From positions 1-31,441 of the forward strand of contig JAKIUK010000049.1 in assembly GCA_021647585.1 (NCBI GenBank): 31,441 nucleotides of DNA. The letters run 5' to 3'. How positions within the stretch are numbered: position 1 is the first letter of the stretch; each line of letters begins with the position of its first letter. Origin of the DNA: Methylococcaceae bacterium (GTDB lineage: Bacteria; Pseudomonadota; Gammaproteobacteria; Methylococcales; Methylomonadaceae). Shown here in pieces: positions 23,640 to 31,441 of the stretch. The position numbers and the translations under genes are program-made. A model generated the notes under the pieces. The model saw only the letters and a list, made by a program, of their open reading frames with translations, did not search any database and had not been told where the DNA came from.

Positions 23640-24652
23640 TAAGCGTAGCTAGAACCGCCTGAATGTAAGCCTAGACGATCAAATAGAGCTAAATCATGAT
23701 TCGTCATCGGGTTGTCTGTAGTGAGCAGTTTATCGCCATAAAAAATTGAATTTGCTCCTGCAAAAAAACACAAGGCCTGCATTTCATCAGACATTTCTTT
23801 TCTACCTGCTGATAAACGCACTCTGGATTGAGGCATTAAAATTCTGGCAACAGCTATCGTTCTGATAAAGATGATAGGATCTAACGATTCAGTGCCTTGT
23901 AAAGGTGTTCCTTCAACCTGAACTAGCATATTAATGGGTACACTTTCTGGGTGTTTTGGTAAGTTAGCTAATTCAATCAGCAAGTTAGCCCGGTCATCAT
24001 CAGACTCACCCATCCCGACTATGCCACCACAACAGACATTAATGCCCGAATCCCTGACTCGTGCCAAAGTATCCAGTCTATCCTGATAAGTTCGGGTAGT
24101 GATCACTTCAGAATAATAATCTTCCGAGGTATCCAGATTATGATTGTAATAATCCAGTCCACCTTGTTTTAATGCTTGCGTTTGGTTATCTGTCAACATA
24201 CCTAAAGTTACACAGGTTTCCATGCCCAACGCCTTGACCCCCTGGACCATCTCCACAACACGTTCAATATCTTTATCTTTTGGACTACGCCATGCTGCTC
24301 CCATACAAAAACGTGAGGCACCCTGATCTTTAGCTAATTGAGCCGATTTAATAACCTCATCCACTGGCATTAACGCTTCAGGTGTTAAATCAGAATCATA
24401 ACGCGCACTTTGAGGACAATAACCACAATCTTCAGAGCAAGAGCCGGTTTTTATGCTCAATAGACTGCTAACCTGGACTTCATTAGGGTCAAAATTTCCT
24501 CTATGTATAGTTTGTGCTTTAAAGAGAAGATCATTAAAGGGTAAAACATATAACGCTTTTACCTCGTCTAACTGCCAGTCGTTTCTTATGAAGCCAGCAG
24601 CATTTAATTGTGCTGTTGATGAAATATGATCTATATTGGGATTTGCAGACAT
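23639..24652 (-). CDS. bioB: Biotin synthase
   Basis: Radical-SAM enzyme inserting sulfur into dethiobiotin. The 337 residues have the 4Fe-4S motif C72-x3-C76-x2-C79 (CSEDCGYC), YYNHNLDTS, ICCGGIVGMGE and LSAGRKEMSD, all standard for BioB. It is the first gene of bioB-bioF-bioH-bioC-bioD, with a BirA-type operator just upstream in the 49-base divergent gap. No bioA is in the window. Confidence 0.96.
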   Translation of the reverse strand: MSANPNIDHISSTAQLNAAGFIRNDWQLDEVKALYVLPFNDLLFKAQTIHRGNFDPNEVQVSSLLSIKTGSCSEDCGYCPQSARYDSDLTPEALMPVDEVIKSAQLAKDQGASRFCMGAAWRSPKDKDIERVVEMVQGVKALGMETCVTLGMLTDNQTQALKQGGLDYYNHNLDTSEDYYSEVITTRTYQDRLDTLARVRDSGINVCCGGIVGMGESDDDRANLLIELANLPKHPESVPINMLVQVEGTPLQGTESLDPIIFIRTIAVARILMPQSRVRLSAGRKEMSDEMQALCFFAGANSIFYGDKLLTTDNPMTNHDLALFDRLGLHSGGSSYA

Positions 24653-24679
24653 TCGATTAATCTCTATATTTAAAGTGAA

Positions 24680-24712
24680 TTGTCAACCTGGTTAAACAAT
24701 AATGGTAAACAA
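24680..24712. promoter_or_regulatory. BirA-type operator between bioB and comF
   Basis: TTGTCAACC, 15 bases, GGTAAACAA. This fits the biotin repressor operator (TTGTAAACC-N15-GGTTTACAA) with a few mismatches. It lies 28 bases before bioB and its right half covers the comF start codon, so BirA binding could also affect comF. Confidence 0.7.
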
Positions 24713-25403
24713 CTGGCTCAATATTATACAGGATTACCTGCTTCCGCCTACTTGCATCTTATGTGGAAACACAGGGGTTGATTCGCAAGACATTTGTCAG
24801 GGATGTATGACAGACCTGCAGAGAAACACTCACTGTTGTTATAAATGTGCAGAAACCTTTGCAACAGCAAGCTCGACACCACGACTCTGCGGACGCTGTT
24901 TAAACAAATCCCCCGCCTTTGATGAAACTCATGCACCCTTTACACACCAAGGTAGCATTCGCTATTTAATTGCTACCTTAAAATTTAACCGGCAATACCA
25001 AAATGCCCGCTTGCTTGGCTATCTGTTAGCAACACAGCTTAAAATAACAGCAGAAATACCTGAGCTAATTTTACCTGTACCCCTACACAAACAAAGATAC
25101 CAGGAACGTGGATTTAATCAGTCCATTGAAATTGCCAAAGTCCTTTCCAGGCAACTTAATATTCCTATAGATATACAATCCTGCATTCGGAACCGGAATA
25201 CGCCACATCAAATCGACTTACCCGCCAAACAACGAGATAAAAACATTAGAAATGCGTTTACTGTCAAACGAGCAATTAAAGCTCAACATATTGCAATACT
25301 GGATGATGTTATGACAACTGGATCTACCACCAACGAACTGGCAAAGGTATTAAAAAAAGCGGGTGTTTCACGGGTAGATGTTTGGGTATGCGCACGGGCA
25401 TAA
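24702..25403 (+). CDS. comF: ComF family phosphoribosyltransferase-like protein
   Basis: ComF proteins support natural DNA uptake, probably linking the uptake machine to the recombination apparatus. The 233 residues have N-terminal zinc-binding pairs (CILCG, CQGC, CYKC, CGRC at about 18-67) and a C-terminal phosphoribosyltransferase domain with LPVPLHKQRYQERGFNQ and the PRPP loop ILDDVMTTGST (about 203-213). It is divergent from bioB with 49 bases between them. The same order (comF beside bioB) is common in Gammaproteobacteria. Confidence 0.9.
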   Translation: MVNNWLNIIQDYLLPPTCILCGNTGVDSQDICQGCMTDLQRNTHCCYKCAETFATASSTPRLCGRCLNKSPAFDETHAPFTHQGSIRYLIATLKFNRQYQNARLLGYLLATQLKITAEIPELILPVPLHKQRYQERGFNQSIEIAKVLSRQLNIPIDIQSCIRNRNTPHQIDLPAKQRDKNIRNAFTVKRAIKAQHIAILDDVMTTGSTTNELAKVLKKAGVSRVDVWVCARA

Positions 25404-25503
25404 AACTACAAATGACAATGGACAGAGCAAAAAAAGACTATGTCACCGTTAAGTGTTGAAAAAAAAGAGATAGCTGCCAACAATAAAAAACCACTCAAAA
25501 CTC

Positions 25504-25550
25504 GTTCCCATGCTCTGCGTGGGAATGCAGTTAGTGACGTTCTATGTCAC
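25504..25550. repeat. REP-like palindromic repeat
   Basis: Two consecutive hairpins: GTTCCCATGC...GCGTGGGAAT (25504-25528) and GTGACGTTCTATGTCAC (25534-25550). The first unit, CGTTCCCAcGCTCtGCGTGGGAATG in type, is a known sort of dispersed intergenic repeat. Confidence 0.6.
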
Positions 25551-25722
25551 GCCAATACCATAAGGAACACACTATAAGCAGGTGCAAACACCACCAGCGT
25601 CAAATCGACAGCGCGCCGATTTCGAGGCGTAGCTATCATCCTATCACAGGTTAGTATCAAATTTGACGATAAGATTGAGTTAGGTTCAACTTACAATGCT
25701 ACCCTGATAAAAAAGTCAGAGC

Positions 25723-25753
25723 AAAAAAAAGGCAGCTATTTAGCTGCCTTTTT
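25723..25753. terminator. Terminator after rplS (bidirectional)
   Basis: GGCAGCTA (25731-25738) and TAGCTGCC (25741-25748) are preceded by an A run and followed by a T run. It lies just past the rplS stop and ends the rpsP-rimM-trmD-rplS operon on the minus strand. Confidence 0.85.
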
Positions 25754-25770
25754 CCAAAAAAGAAACCAGA

Positions 25771-26118
25771 TCAACCCAATTTTTCTTTAATACGAGCCGC
25801 TTTACCCGTCAGGTTGCGTAGGTAATACAACTTAGCCCTACGTACAGAACCACGACGCTTAACTTCAATGTTACCAATTAGCTTGCTGTGCGTTTGAAAA
25901 ACACGCTCAACACCAACACCATGAGAAATTTTTCTCACAGTAAAAGCGGAATTTAATCCACGGTTACGCTTTGCAATTACCACACCCTCATAGGCCTGTA
26001 ATCTCTCACGCTCACCCTCTTTTACTTTAACCTGAACAACGATAGTATCACCTGGACTAAAATCAGGGATATCTTTTCTTAGCTGTTCTGCTTCTAATAC
26101 ATCAATAATATTTGTCAT
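25771..26118 (-). CDS. rplS: Ribosomal protein bL19
   Basis: Large-subunit protein at the 30S-50S interface. From ATG 26118 the product has 115 residues, the E. coli length, starting MTNIIDVLEAEQLRKDIPDF and containing FSPGDTIVVQVKVKEGERER, RVFQTHS and the basic C-terminus RRAKLYYLRNLTGKAARI. The longer frame to 26130 adds four residues without support. Last gene of the rpsP operon. Confidence 0.96.
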   Translation of the reverse strand: MTNIIDVLEAEQLRKDIPDFSPGDTIVVQVKVKEGERERLQAYEGVVIAKRNRGLNSAFTVRKISHGVGVERVFQTHSKLIGNIEVKRRGSVRRAKLYYLRNLTGKAARIKEKLG

Positions 26119-26177
26119 TACCACACCCAATTAAACATCAACTTTACAACAAGGAATATAAAGACTCAATCCGACAC

Positions 26178-26915
26178 TTATTCTTCATTCCTAAACTCTT
26201 TTAACAAAGCTTCCTGCTCTGTACTTAATTTTTTAACCTTCATTAGATCCGGTCGTCTTAAGGCTGTTCGACCTAATGCCTGCTTTAGTCGCCAACAATC
26301 TATTGCTTTATGATTCCCACTCAGCAACACACCAGGGACAGAACCTAACTCGCCTTGTTCTGGTCGGGTAAAATGTGGCGTATCTAGCAAACCATCCATA
26401 TAAGAATCCTGCTTTGCTGATTCCTCATCGCCCAAAACCCCTGGAATTAATCGTGTTATTGCATCTATAACTACCAAAGCAGCTAACTCTCCTCCACTGA
26501 TGACATAATCACCTAGCGACCATTCCTCATCGCATACAGCATCAATAAAGCGTTCATCAATTCCTTCATAACGCCCGGCAACCAAGATCAACTGAGATAC
26601 CTGACTGGCTTCTAATAATAATTGCTGTGTAATCTGTTTTCCTTGCGGACTTAAATAAACAACTTTACTTGCTGTATTTCTATTATTTATTTTTGCCGCT
26701 TTGACCGCGTCACAAAGAGGCTGGTATTTCATCACCATACCAGGACCGCCGCCATAAGGTCTGTCATCGACAGTACGATGTTTGTCACAGGTGTAATCTC
26801 TTGGGTTCCAGGCCGACAAGCCAACAACGCCTTGCTCTATTGCCTTACCTGTTACACCATACCCAGAGCCTTCCAGAATCATCTCTGGAAACAGCGTGAT
26901 CACATCAAATCGCAT
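26178..26915 (-). CDS. trmD: tRNA (guanine-37-N1) methyltransferase
   Basis: SPOUT-class methyltransferase placing m1G37 in tRNAs, which prevents frameshifting. The 245 residues include MRFDVITLFPEM, DDRPYGGGPGMVMKYQPL, LVAGRYEGIDERF and the trefoil knot DYVISGGELAALVVIDA, then LLDTPHFTRPE. It lies between rimM and rplS, as in E. coli. Confidence 0.97.
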   Translation of the reverse strand: MRFDVITLFPEMILEGSGYGVTGKAIEQGVVGLSAWNPRDYTCDKHRTVDDRPYGGGPGMVMKYQPLCDAVKAAKINNRNTASKVVYLSPQGKQITQQLLLEASQVSQLILVAGRYEGIDERFIDAVCDEEWSLGDYVISGGELAALVVIDAITRLIPGVLGDEESAKQDSYMDGLLDTPHFTRPEQGELGSVPGVLLSGNHKAIDCWRLKQALGRTALRRPDLMKVKKLSTEQEALLKEFRNEE

Positions 26916-26947
26916 ACTAATGCTAAATCAAAGCGCAATTCTGACAA

Positions 26948-27457
26948 TCAAAAATCAGGATCCCAATCGACAATCATCAAATTATCTTTAAGATCTATTT
27001 TTTTAATGGTTGGTCCTTGCAAGAATGGAATTAATCGCTCTTGTTCGCCATCTATAACAACCAGCACGTCATTAGCACCAGTCTCAATAAGATGATCTAC
27101 CTTACCTAACTCAACACCTAGTACTGTTGCTACACGCAAACCAACAAGATCAGCCCAGTAATACTCGCCTTCTTTAGTTTCAGGCAACTGGCTTCTTTTA
27201 ATAAAAATTTTCCAACCGCTATAAGTTGCTGCAACATCTCTGTCAGAAACACCTTCTATACAGACAACTACTGTCTTACCCTGACGCTTACCATCAACAA
27301 TTATGACTTCCTTAGTCTCATTGCCTTTTTTTATAAGCCAAGGAGAATACGTTACAATATTCTCTCTAGGATCTGTCAGTGAATAAACTTTAAGCCATCC
27401 CTTAATCCCAAATACGCCAGATATTTCACCAACGCTAATGAGCTCACACTCAGGCAA
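26948..27457 (-). CDS. rimM: 16S rRNA processing protein RimM (intact copy)
   Basis: Ribosome maturation factor that binds uS19 and helps assemble the 30S head. The 169 residues start at TTG 27457 (LISVGEISGVFGIKGWLKVYS N-terminal barrel) and include EGEYYWADLVGLRV and the PRC-barrel ending LMIVDWDPDF. The end absent from the island copy at 2724 is present here (EQERLIPFL...). It starts five bases after rpsP. Confidence 0.95.
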   Translation of the reverse strand: MPECELISVGEISGVFGIKGWLKVYSLTDPRENIVTYSPWLIKKGNETKEVIIVDGKRQGKTVVVCIEGVSDRDVAATYSGWKIFIKRSQLPETKEGEYYWADLVGLRVATVLGVELGKVDHLIETGANDVLVVIDGEQERLIPFLQGPTIKKIDLKDNLMIVDWDPDF

Positions 27458-27462
27458 AATGT

Positions 27463-27714
27463 TTATGCAGCAGCTTTAGCTGCGTCTTTAATCAGTTTTG
27501 CAACACGCTCAGATGGCTGTGCTCCCACAGATTTCCAATATGCGATACGCTCATCTTCTAAACGTAATCTTTCTTCCTGGCCACGTGCAAAAGGATTAAA
27601 AAAACCTAATCGCTCAATATAACGACCATCACGGCTGTTTCTGCTGTCTGTGACAACAACGTGATAAAACGGACGATTTTTCGCACCACCTCTTGCAAGA
27701 CGAATAGTTACCAT
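27463..27714 (-). CDS. rpsP: Ribosomal protein bS16 (intact copy)
   Basis: Small-subunit assembly protein of 83 residues: MVTIRLARGGAKNRPFYHVV, then DGRYIERLGFFNP, RIAYWKSVGAQPSERVAKL and an Ala/Lys tail. AAGGT six bases before the ATG is the ribosome site. It heads the rpsP-rimM-trmD-rplS operon. The island copy at 2468 is its frameshifted counterpart. Confidence 0.97.
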   Translation of the reverse strand: MVTIRLARGGAKNRPFYHVVVTDSRNSRDGRYIERLGFFNPFARGQEERLRLEDERIAYWKSVGAQPSERVAKLIKDAAKAAA

Positions 27715-27757
27715 GTAAATACCTTAAAAAAACATTCAATCAAAATTCAGTCCGCCT

Positions 27758-27785
27758 ATTCTACGCGATTTTTCAAATAAGTGAA
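27758..27785 (-). promoter_or_regulatory. Predicted rpsP promoter
   Basis: On the minus strand TTCACT (27785-27780), a 16-base spacer and TAGAAT (27763-27758). Both boxes are also kept in the duplicated leader at 2378-2467. Confidence 0.45.
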
Positions 27786-27842
27786 GTGTAAAATTAAAAA
27801 GAGAGGAGATAAAACGTAAAGTAAATGTAACTTGTATGATTG

Positions 27843-27942
27843 TAGAGTGCGTTATACGCACCCTTTTGGCAATGGAAGGATAAAAAATAATTTTGGTGTG
27901 TGCAACGCACCCTACATTTATAATCTGACAAAGTAGAATTAA
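27843..27942. repeat. Dispersed repeat related to the MITE at 19124-19273
   Basis: In the opposite orientation it shares the end GACAAAGTAGAATTAA, the interior CCAAAA-type segment and GGATAAAAA next to TGGAAGG, plus GGGTGCGT/ACGCACC arms. The other terminal repeat is missing, so this copy is cut or is a shorter family member. Confidence 0.6.
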
Positions 27943-28042
27943 AAAACATGCACATTCAAAATTCCGCTATGTCTTTAAATACTCTCTTTTTCCATTCCCT
28001 GCAGCAAAAATCGCCATAGAAATTCATACAACCAAAAGCTAA

Positions 28043-29398
28043 CTACATTCTCATACCGCGCATATTACTCTTGATTCCCCGCATCATATTTGCCATATTT
28101 CCTTTAGCAAATTTCTTCATCATCTTCTGCATCATTTTATGCTGCTTAAGAATTCGACTGACATCCTGCAATTCCTGCCCACAACCTGCAGCAATACGCT
28201 TTTTACGGTTTCCTTTAATTAAATCAGGGTAACGTCTTTCCTTAAGCGTCATAGAATTTATCACTGCAATCTGGCGAGCTAATGCCTTATCATCCACTTT
28301 ATCTTTCATATCTTGAGGAACATTACCTATACCCGGCAATTTGTCCATCATGGCACCAACACCACCCATATTTTGCATTTGCAACAACTGATCTTTAAAG
28401 TCATTCAAATCAAAACTCTTGCCTTTACTGATCTTTCTAGCCAGCTTCTCAGATTTCTTTTTATCCGCTTTCTGCTCAATCTCTTCAATAAGAGAAAGCA
28501 TGTCGCCCATACCCAGAATACGGGAAGCAATACGATCAGGATAAAAAGGTTCCAAAGCATCCGTTTTTTCACCCACACCAATAAACTTAATCGGTTTACC
28601 GGTAATATGCCTGATAGATAATGCTGCACCACCCCGCGCATCACCATCTGCTTTGGTCAAAATAATACCTGTCAACGGCAGCGCATTATCAAATGCTTTT
28701 GCCGTATTCGCAGCATCCTGTCCCGTCATACTATCAACAATAAACAATGTTTCCACTGGATTAATTGCCGCATGTAGCGCCTTAATCTCTCCCATCATTT
28801 CTTCATCAACATGCAAGCGACCGGCAGTATCAACTATTACTACATCAAGAAATTGTTTTTTTGCTGCCTCTATTGCATTAACGGCAATATCTACCGGCTT
28901 TTGCGAAACATCACTGTCAAAAAACACCAGATCAAGATCATTCGCAAGTGTTTGCAGTTGCTTAATCGCTGCTGGCCGATACACATCCGCACTGACCACA
29001 CCGACTTTTTTCTTTTTATTCAGCTTTAACCAACGACCTAACTTGGCAACAGTGGTGGTTTTACCAGCCCCCTGCAAACCTGCCATTAATACAATCGCAG
29101 GCGGGTTAGCTTTAAGGTTTAGCTCTTCATTTGCCTCCCCCATCACCTTAACCAGTTCAGACTGAACCAACTTAATCAGCGCCTGCCCTGGATTTAAACT
29201 ACTCTGAACTTTTTTTCCTAATGCACCTTCTTTTACCTTTTCAATAAAATCAGTAACAACAGGCAAAGCAACATCAGCCTCAAGCAAAGCCATCCGCACT
29301 TCATGTAAAGTATCTTTAATGTTACTTTCAGAAAGCTTTCCTTGGCCCTTTAAATTTTTAAGCGTGCCACTTAAACGGTCGGTTAAATTATCAAACAT
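28043..29398 (-). CDS. ffh: Signal recognition particle protein Ffh
   Basis: GTPase of the signal recognition particle that binds 4.5S RNA and signal peptides and docks to FtsY. The 451 residues comprise the N domain, the G domain with P-loop GLQGAGKTTT (about 106), SADVYRPAAIKQL, DTAGRLHVDEEMM, TKADGDARGG, and the methionine-rich M domain (from about 300), whose C-terminus has MMQKMMKKFAKGNMANMM. Length is normal. Its receptor is the unusual fused FtsY at 10559-12547. Confidence 0.97.
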   Translation of the reverse strand: MFDNLTDRLSGTLKNLKGQGKLSESNIKDTLHEVRMALLEADVALPVVTDFIEKVKEGALGKKVQSSLNPGQALIKLVQSELVKVMGEANEELNLKANPPAIVLMAGLQGAGKTTTVAKLGRWLKLNKKKKVGVVSADVYRPAAIKQLQTLANDLDLVFFDSDVSQKPVDIAVNAIEAAKKQFLDVVIVDTAGRLHVDEEMMGEIKALHAAINPVETLFIVDSMTGQDAANTAKAFDNALPLTGIILTKADGDARGGAALSIRHITGKPIKFIGVGEKTDALEPFYPDRIASRILGMGDMLSLIEEIEQKADKKKSEKLARKISKGKSFDLNDFKDQLLQMQNMGGVGAMMDKLPGIGNVPQDMKDKVDDKALARQIAVINSMTLKERRYPDLIKGNRKKRIAAGCGQELQDVSRILKQHKMMQKMMKKFAKGNMANMMRGIKSNMRGMRM

Positions 29399-29614
29399 AT
29401 CAGCATCTTTAATTTTATTTAGTCAGCACAGGACTTTTATCCTATGCGTAATCAGCCCAATATATTACCATATCATTTAGCAATATACTCATTGTGGATA
29501 AAATTACAGATTGATTTTCGCACAAAAGGCTGATTCTGCTAGTGTAAACCCTTAATATCACCCTATATTAAAGAGCACCTGCCTTCTTCGCGATTATAAA
29601 GGAAAAATAAACTT
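29399..29614. promoter_or_regulatory. Divergent promoter region of ffh and the ypjD-like gene
   Basis: The 216-base gap must carry both promoters. No clear consensus boxes, repeat or RNA gene were recognised. The pairing of ffh with a divergent ypjD gene is the arrangement of E. coli. Confidence 0.4.
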
Positions 29615-30412
29615 ATGACCCCCTTGATATTAGGCATCATCAGCATTTGCTGCTACATAATCAGCACAGTATTACTGATTAAAGATGCAGTAAAAAACAA
29701 ATCAGGCACACTGTCCATTATCCTAGCCTGGCTGGCAGTTTGTTTACACTTTTCCTACACCTTCAGCATTTTCCAGCAACTAGAAAATTTTAATTTCAGC
29801 CTATTCAATACCGCATCACTGATCTCTTCACTGGTCGCTTTTTTATTATTACTTGCAACCCTTAGAAATCCAGTGGAAAAACTGGGGTTAATCGTATTCC
29901 CGTTGGCCACACTGGCACTATTAGTAGACTTGTTATATCCAGAAAAAGCACATGCCATACACATTAGTAGCTGGCAAATGGGTGTTCATATCCTCAGCTC
30001 CATCATAGCCTTTAGCCTGTTAAATATAGCCGCCCTTCAAGCTCTGTTACTTGCTATACAAGAACGTCAATTAAGAAAGCGACCAATAAAACGACTCATT
30101 CAAACCTTGCCTTCCTTGCAAACCATGGAATCCTTATTATTCCAGATGATAGGCACAGGCATACTATTTTTAACAGTGTCTCTAGCCAGCGGGTTTATTT
30201 TTATAGAAGACTTGTTTGCACAGCATTTAGTACACAAAACCATTTTATCTATAGTGGCGTGGATTACTTTTACATGCTTGCTAATTGGAAGAATGAAATA
30301 CGGATGGAGAGGACAAACAGCTGTAAAGTGGACTTTAGCAGGATTTATATTGTTAATGCTAGCTTACTTTGGCAGCAAACTGGTTTTGGAATTAGTATTA
30401 CAGAGAGTGTAA
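29615..30412 (+). CDS. ypjD: YpjD/CcsA-like inner membrane protein
   Basis: Cytochrome c assembly (CcsA/CcmF/HemX) superfamily membrane protein of 265 residues with about eight helices. The family segments are visible: a His-containing periplasmic loop after LLYPEKAHAIHISSWQMGVHILSS (about 118-128) and TGILFLTVSLASGFIF, ending with GRMKYGWRGQTAVKW before the last helix. In E. coli the homologue ypjD also stands divergent from ffh. No defined function is known for YpjD; heme transport or a helper role in cytochrome c maturation is inferred from the family only. Confidence 0.85.
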   Translation: MTPLILGIISICCYIISTVLLIKDAVKNKSGTLSIILAWLAVCLHFSYTFSIFQQLENFNFSLFNTASLISSLVAFLLLLATLRNPVEKLGLIVFPLATLALLVDLLYPEKAHAIHISSWQMGVHILSSIIAFSLLNIAALQALLLAIQERQLRKRPIKRLIQTLPSLQTMESLLFQMIGTGILFLTVSLASGFIFIEDLFAQHLVHKTILSIVAWITFTCLLIGRMKYGWRGQTAVKWTLAGFILLMLAYFGSKLVLELVLQRV

Positions 30413-30769
30413 CCCAAGCTTGCGCTGCCGAAAAAATGTCTAAATAGTGCTTTCTTAGGAAGTGAGGCTTTAGCCTCGCATAATTTGGGCGAGGCTAAAG
30501 CCTCACTTCCTACAATAAAAATCCAAACATCCGTAATCTAGCGACCTTAGTTTGACGGATTGATTCTTTGTAGGACGGACTTCAGTCCGCTATAAACAAC
30601 AATAATGCTAATAATTACTCACATTAAAAATTACGGACTGAAGTCCGCCTTACATGATTCATACAACCAAAGTTACCAGACAAGTGACATGGATAAGTCT
30701 AAAAAAAATGGATATTTTTCGACCGTCTATTTATAAACCATAAATAGACCAGCAACCTTGGCATCATTA
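30413..30769. repeat. Intergenic region filled by hairpin repeats
   Basis: Two palindromic units: 30456-30479 against 30489-30512 (perfect 24-base arms beginning TAGGAAGTGAGGCTTTAGCC) and 30570-30590 against 30633-30653 (GACTTCAGTCC / GGACTGAAGTC type, each itself partly self-complementary). No gene is seen. Such AGGCTTTAGCCTC and GGACTTCAGTCC motifs are dispersed repeats in bacteria of this kind. Confidence 0.6.
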
Positions 30770-31069
30770 CTACAATGCCTGATAAGCGTTTGCCTTTGCT
30801 TGCCCTTGTCGCATAGACCTCAATTCAGTAGCGATATCGGCTCTATGAGCCCCAGCAGCATTCAAAACCTCCTGATTTAGCCGCTGCACTTCAAGTAAAT
30901 CCTCTTGCTCTTGCTTAGAAAACATCGGCTCATCTGCGGCAAACAACTGCCTCAGCATTTTATCCTGCAGTACCTGCATCTCCATCAACTGATCCCATTG
31001 CTCCTCAATGACAAGCAACAGCATATCCTGAGTAAACAATAGCACATCAGATACACAATGATCCGTCAT
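30770..31069 (-). CDS. fliT: Probable flagellar chaperone FliT
   Basis: A 99-residue mostly helical protein directly after fliS (four-base gap). Helices: about 5-45 (with LLVIEEQWDQLMEMQVLQDKM), about 50-75 and a closing segment with ATELRSMRQGQAKANAYQ, the arrangement seen in FliT, which binds FliD and the FlhDC regulator. FliT sequences are weakly conserved, so the call rests on size, helix pattern and the place after fliS. Confidence 0.6.
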   Translation of the reverse strand: MTDHCVSDVLLFTQDMLLLVIEEQWDQLMEMQVLQDKMLRQLFAADEPMFSKQEQEDLLEVQRLNQEVLNAAGAHRADIATELRSMRQGQAKANAYQAL

Positions 31070-31073
31070 AAAA

Positions 31074-31441
31074 CTAACCGGAATAAGCCTTTAGCGCTCT
31101 ATTAGCCCGTGCATTCACAGGCGGAGCAGAATTTTTAACAGGAATATCTTCAACAGGTTTAACAGCCTGATTCTCAGCAGCCGCAACAGTCACATCTGCA
31201 GCAACTTGCTCAGTTGGTGATGCGTTAATCGCATCCCAGGCTATCTTAACATCACGCAGCAAACCACTAATCTCATCCAGAATTTCTTCGCTATCCTTTA
31301 AATTGGCAGTGACCAGACGACGACCAATATAATCATAAAGTGACTCAAGATTAGCCGCTATTTCACCGCCATTCTCCACATCAAGGCTGGCCCTTAAACC
31401 ACCTACAATTTCAATAGTCTGACTGATGAACTTGCCTTTTT
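31074..31441 (-). CDS. fliS: Flagellar export chaperone FliS (5' end outside the window)
   Basis: Chaperone that keeps flagellin unfolded for export. The frame is open to the window edge; reading from there gives KGKFISQTIEIVGGLRASLD and then ENGGEIAANLESLYDYIGRRL, both family hallmarks. The next helix has ILDEISGLLRDVKIAWDAI. After about residue 100 an Ala/Val/Pro-rich tail follows, longer than in E. coli FliS. The window end cuts the N-terminus, so the Met at 31379 is not the true start. Confidence 0.85.
   Translation of the reverse strand, partial: KGKFISQTIEIVGGLRASLDVENGGEIAANLESLYDYIGRRLVTANLKDSEEILDEISGLLRDVKIAWDAINASPTEQVAADVTVAAAENQAVKPVEDIPVKNSAPPVNARANRALKAYSG

Larger units (their letters stand above)
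25404..25770. other. comF-rplS intergenic region with REP-like palindromes
   Basis: No gene is seen. It contains the hairpin repeats at 25504-25550 and the terminator at 25723-25753. Confidence 0.5.
27715..28042. other. ffh-rpsP intergenic region
   Basis: It holds the rpsP promoter (27758-27785) and a dispersed repeat (27843-27942). No gene is seen in the rest. Confidence 0.5.

Noticed and set aside
28653..29165. 170-codon plus-strand frame inside ffh
   Set aside because: It lies fully inside ffh, whose GTPase motifs are unmistakable on the minus strand.
1..31441. CRISPR arrays
   Set aside because: No regularly spaced direct repeats with unique spacers were seen. The repeats found are hairpins, MITEs or attachment copies.

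Overview
The window is a low-GC gammaproteobacterial chromosome segment, most likely from a type I methanotroph (Methylococcales). The best pointers are a 132-residue bacteriohemerythrin very like the methanotroph protein of Methylococcus capsulatus, the gammaproteobacterial order ftsY-ftsE-ftsX-rpoH, and ffh beside rpsP-rimM-trmD-rplS with a divergent ypjD-like gene. The genus cannot be fixed from the sequence alone.

Positions 1-7400 are accessory and heavily decayed. An IS630-type transposase end cuts an AAA ATPase gene. Between two direct copies of a tRNA-Leu 3' half plus its terminator (about 945-1099 and 7243-7398) lies a P4-like integrative element: a frameshifted tyrosine integrase next to the tRNA, an unassigned 215-residue gene, AlpA, a zinc-ribbon protein and a primase-like start cut by an IS1595-type transposase remnant. 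Its cargo is wreckage: an HTH gene with an internal stop followed by the first 41 codons of a BrxA (DUF1819) gene, which looks like the front end of a lost BREX phage-defence locus; a small intact lipoprotein gene; and a second, diverged, broken copy of rpsP-rimM joined to a truncated SnoaL-like gene.

Positions 7340-12547 hold tRNA-Leu(CAA), rpoH with a perfect CIRCE operator in front of it, ftsX, ftsE, and then a single open frame that fuses an eight-helix heme A synthase (CtaA/COX15) domain to the complete NG GTPase of FtsY. The CtaA half has lost both histidines of its N-terminal half and no ctaB is present. Upstream follow cytochrome oxidase genes: a Sco-like protein, SURF1, a divergent DUF2909 protein, ctaE, ctaG, a 32-residue assembly-type peptide, ctaD and ctaC. 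The fusion therefore sits where an oxidase assembly operon meets the SRP-receptor/FtsEX operon, and would anchor FtsY in the membrane.

Positions 18809-25403 contain a repeat-rich gap with two MITE-like elements, the hemerythrin gene, the biotin operon bioB-bioF-bioH-bioC-bioD, a BirA-type operator, and divergent comF. Positions 25404-31441 contain rplS-trmD-rimM-rpsP (intact copies), ffh, a ypjD/ccsA-like gene, a cluster of large hairpin repeats, and the flagellar chaperone genes fliT (probable) and fliS (cut by the window edge).
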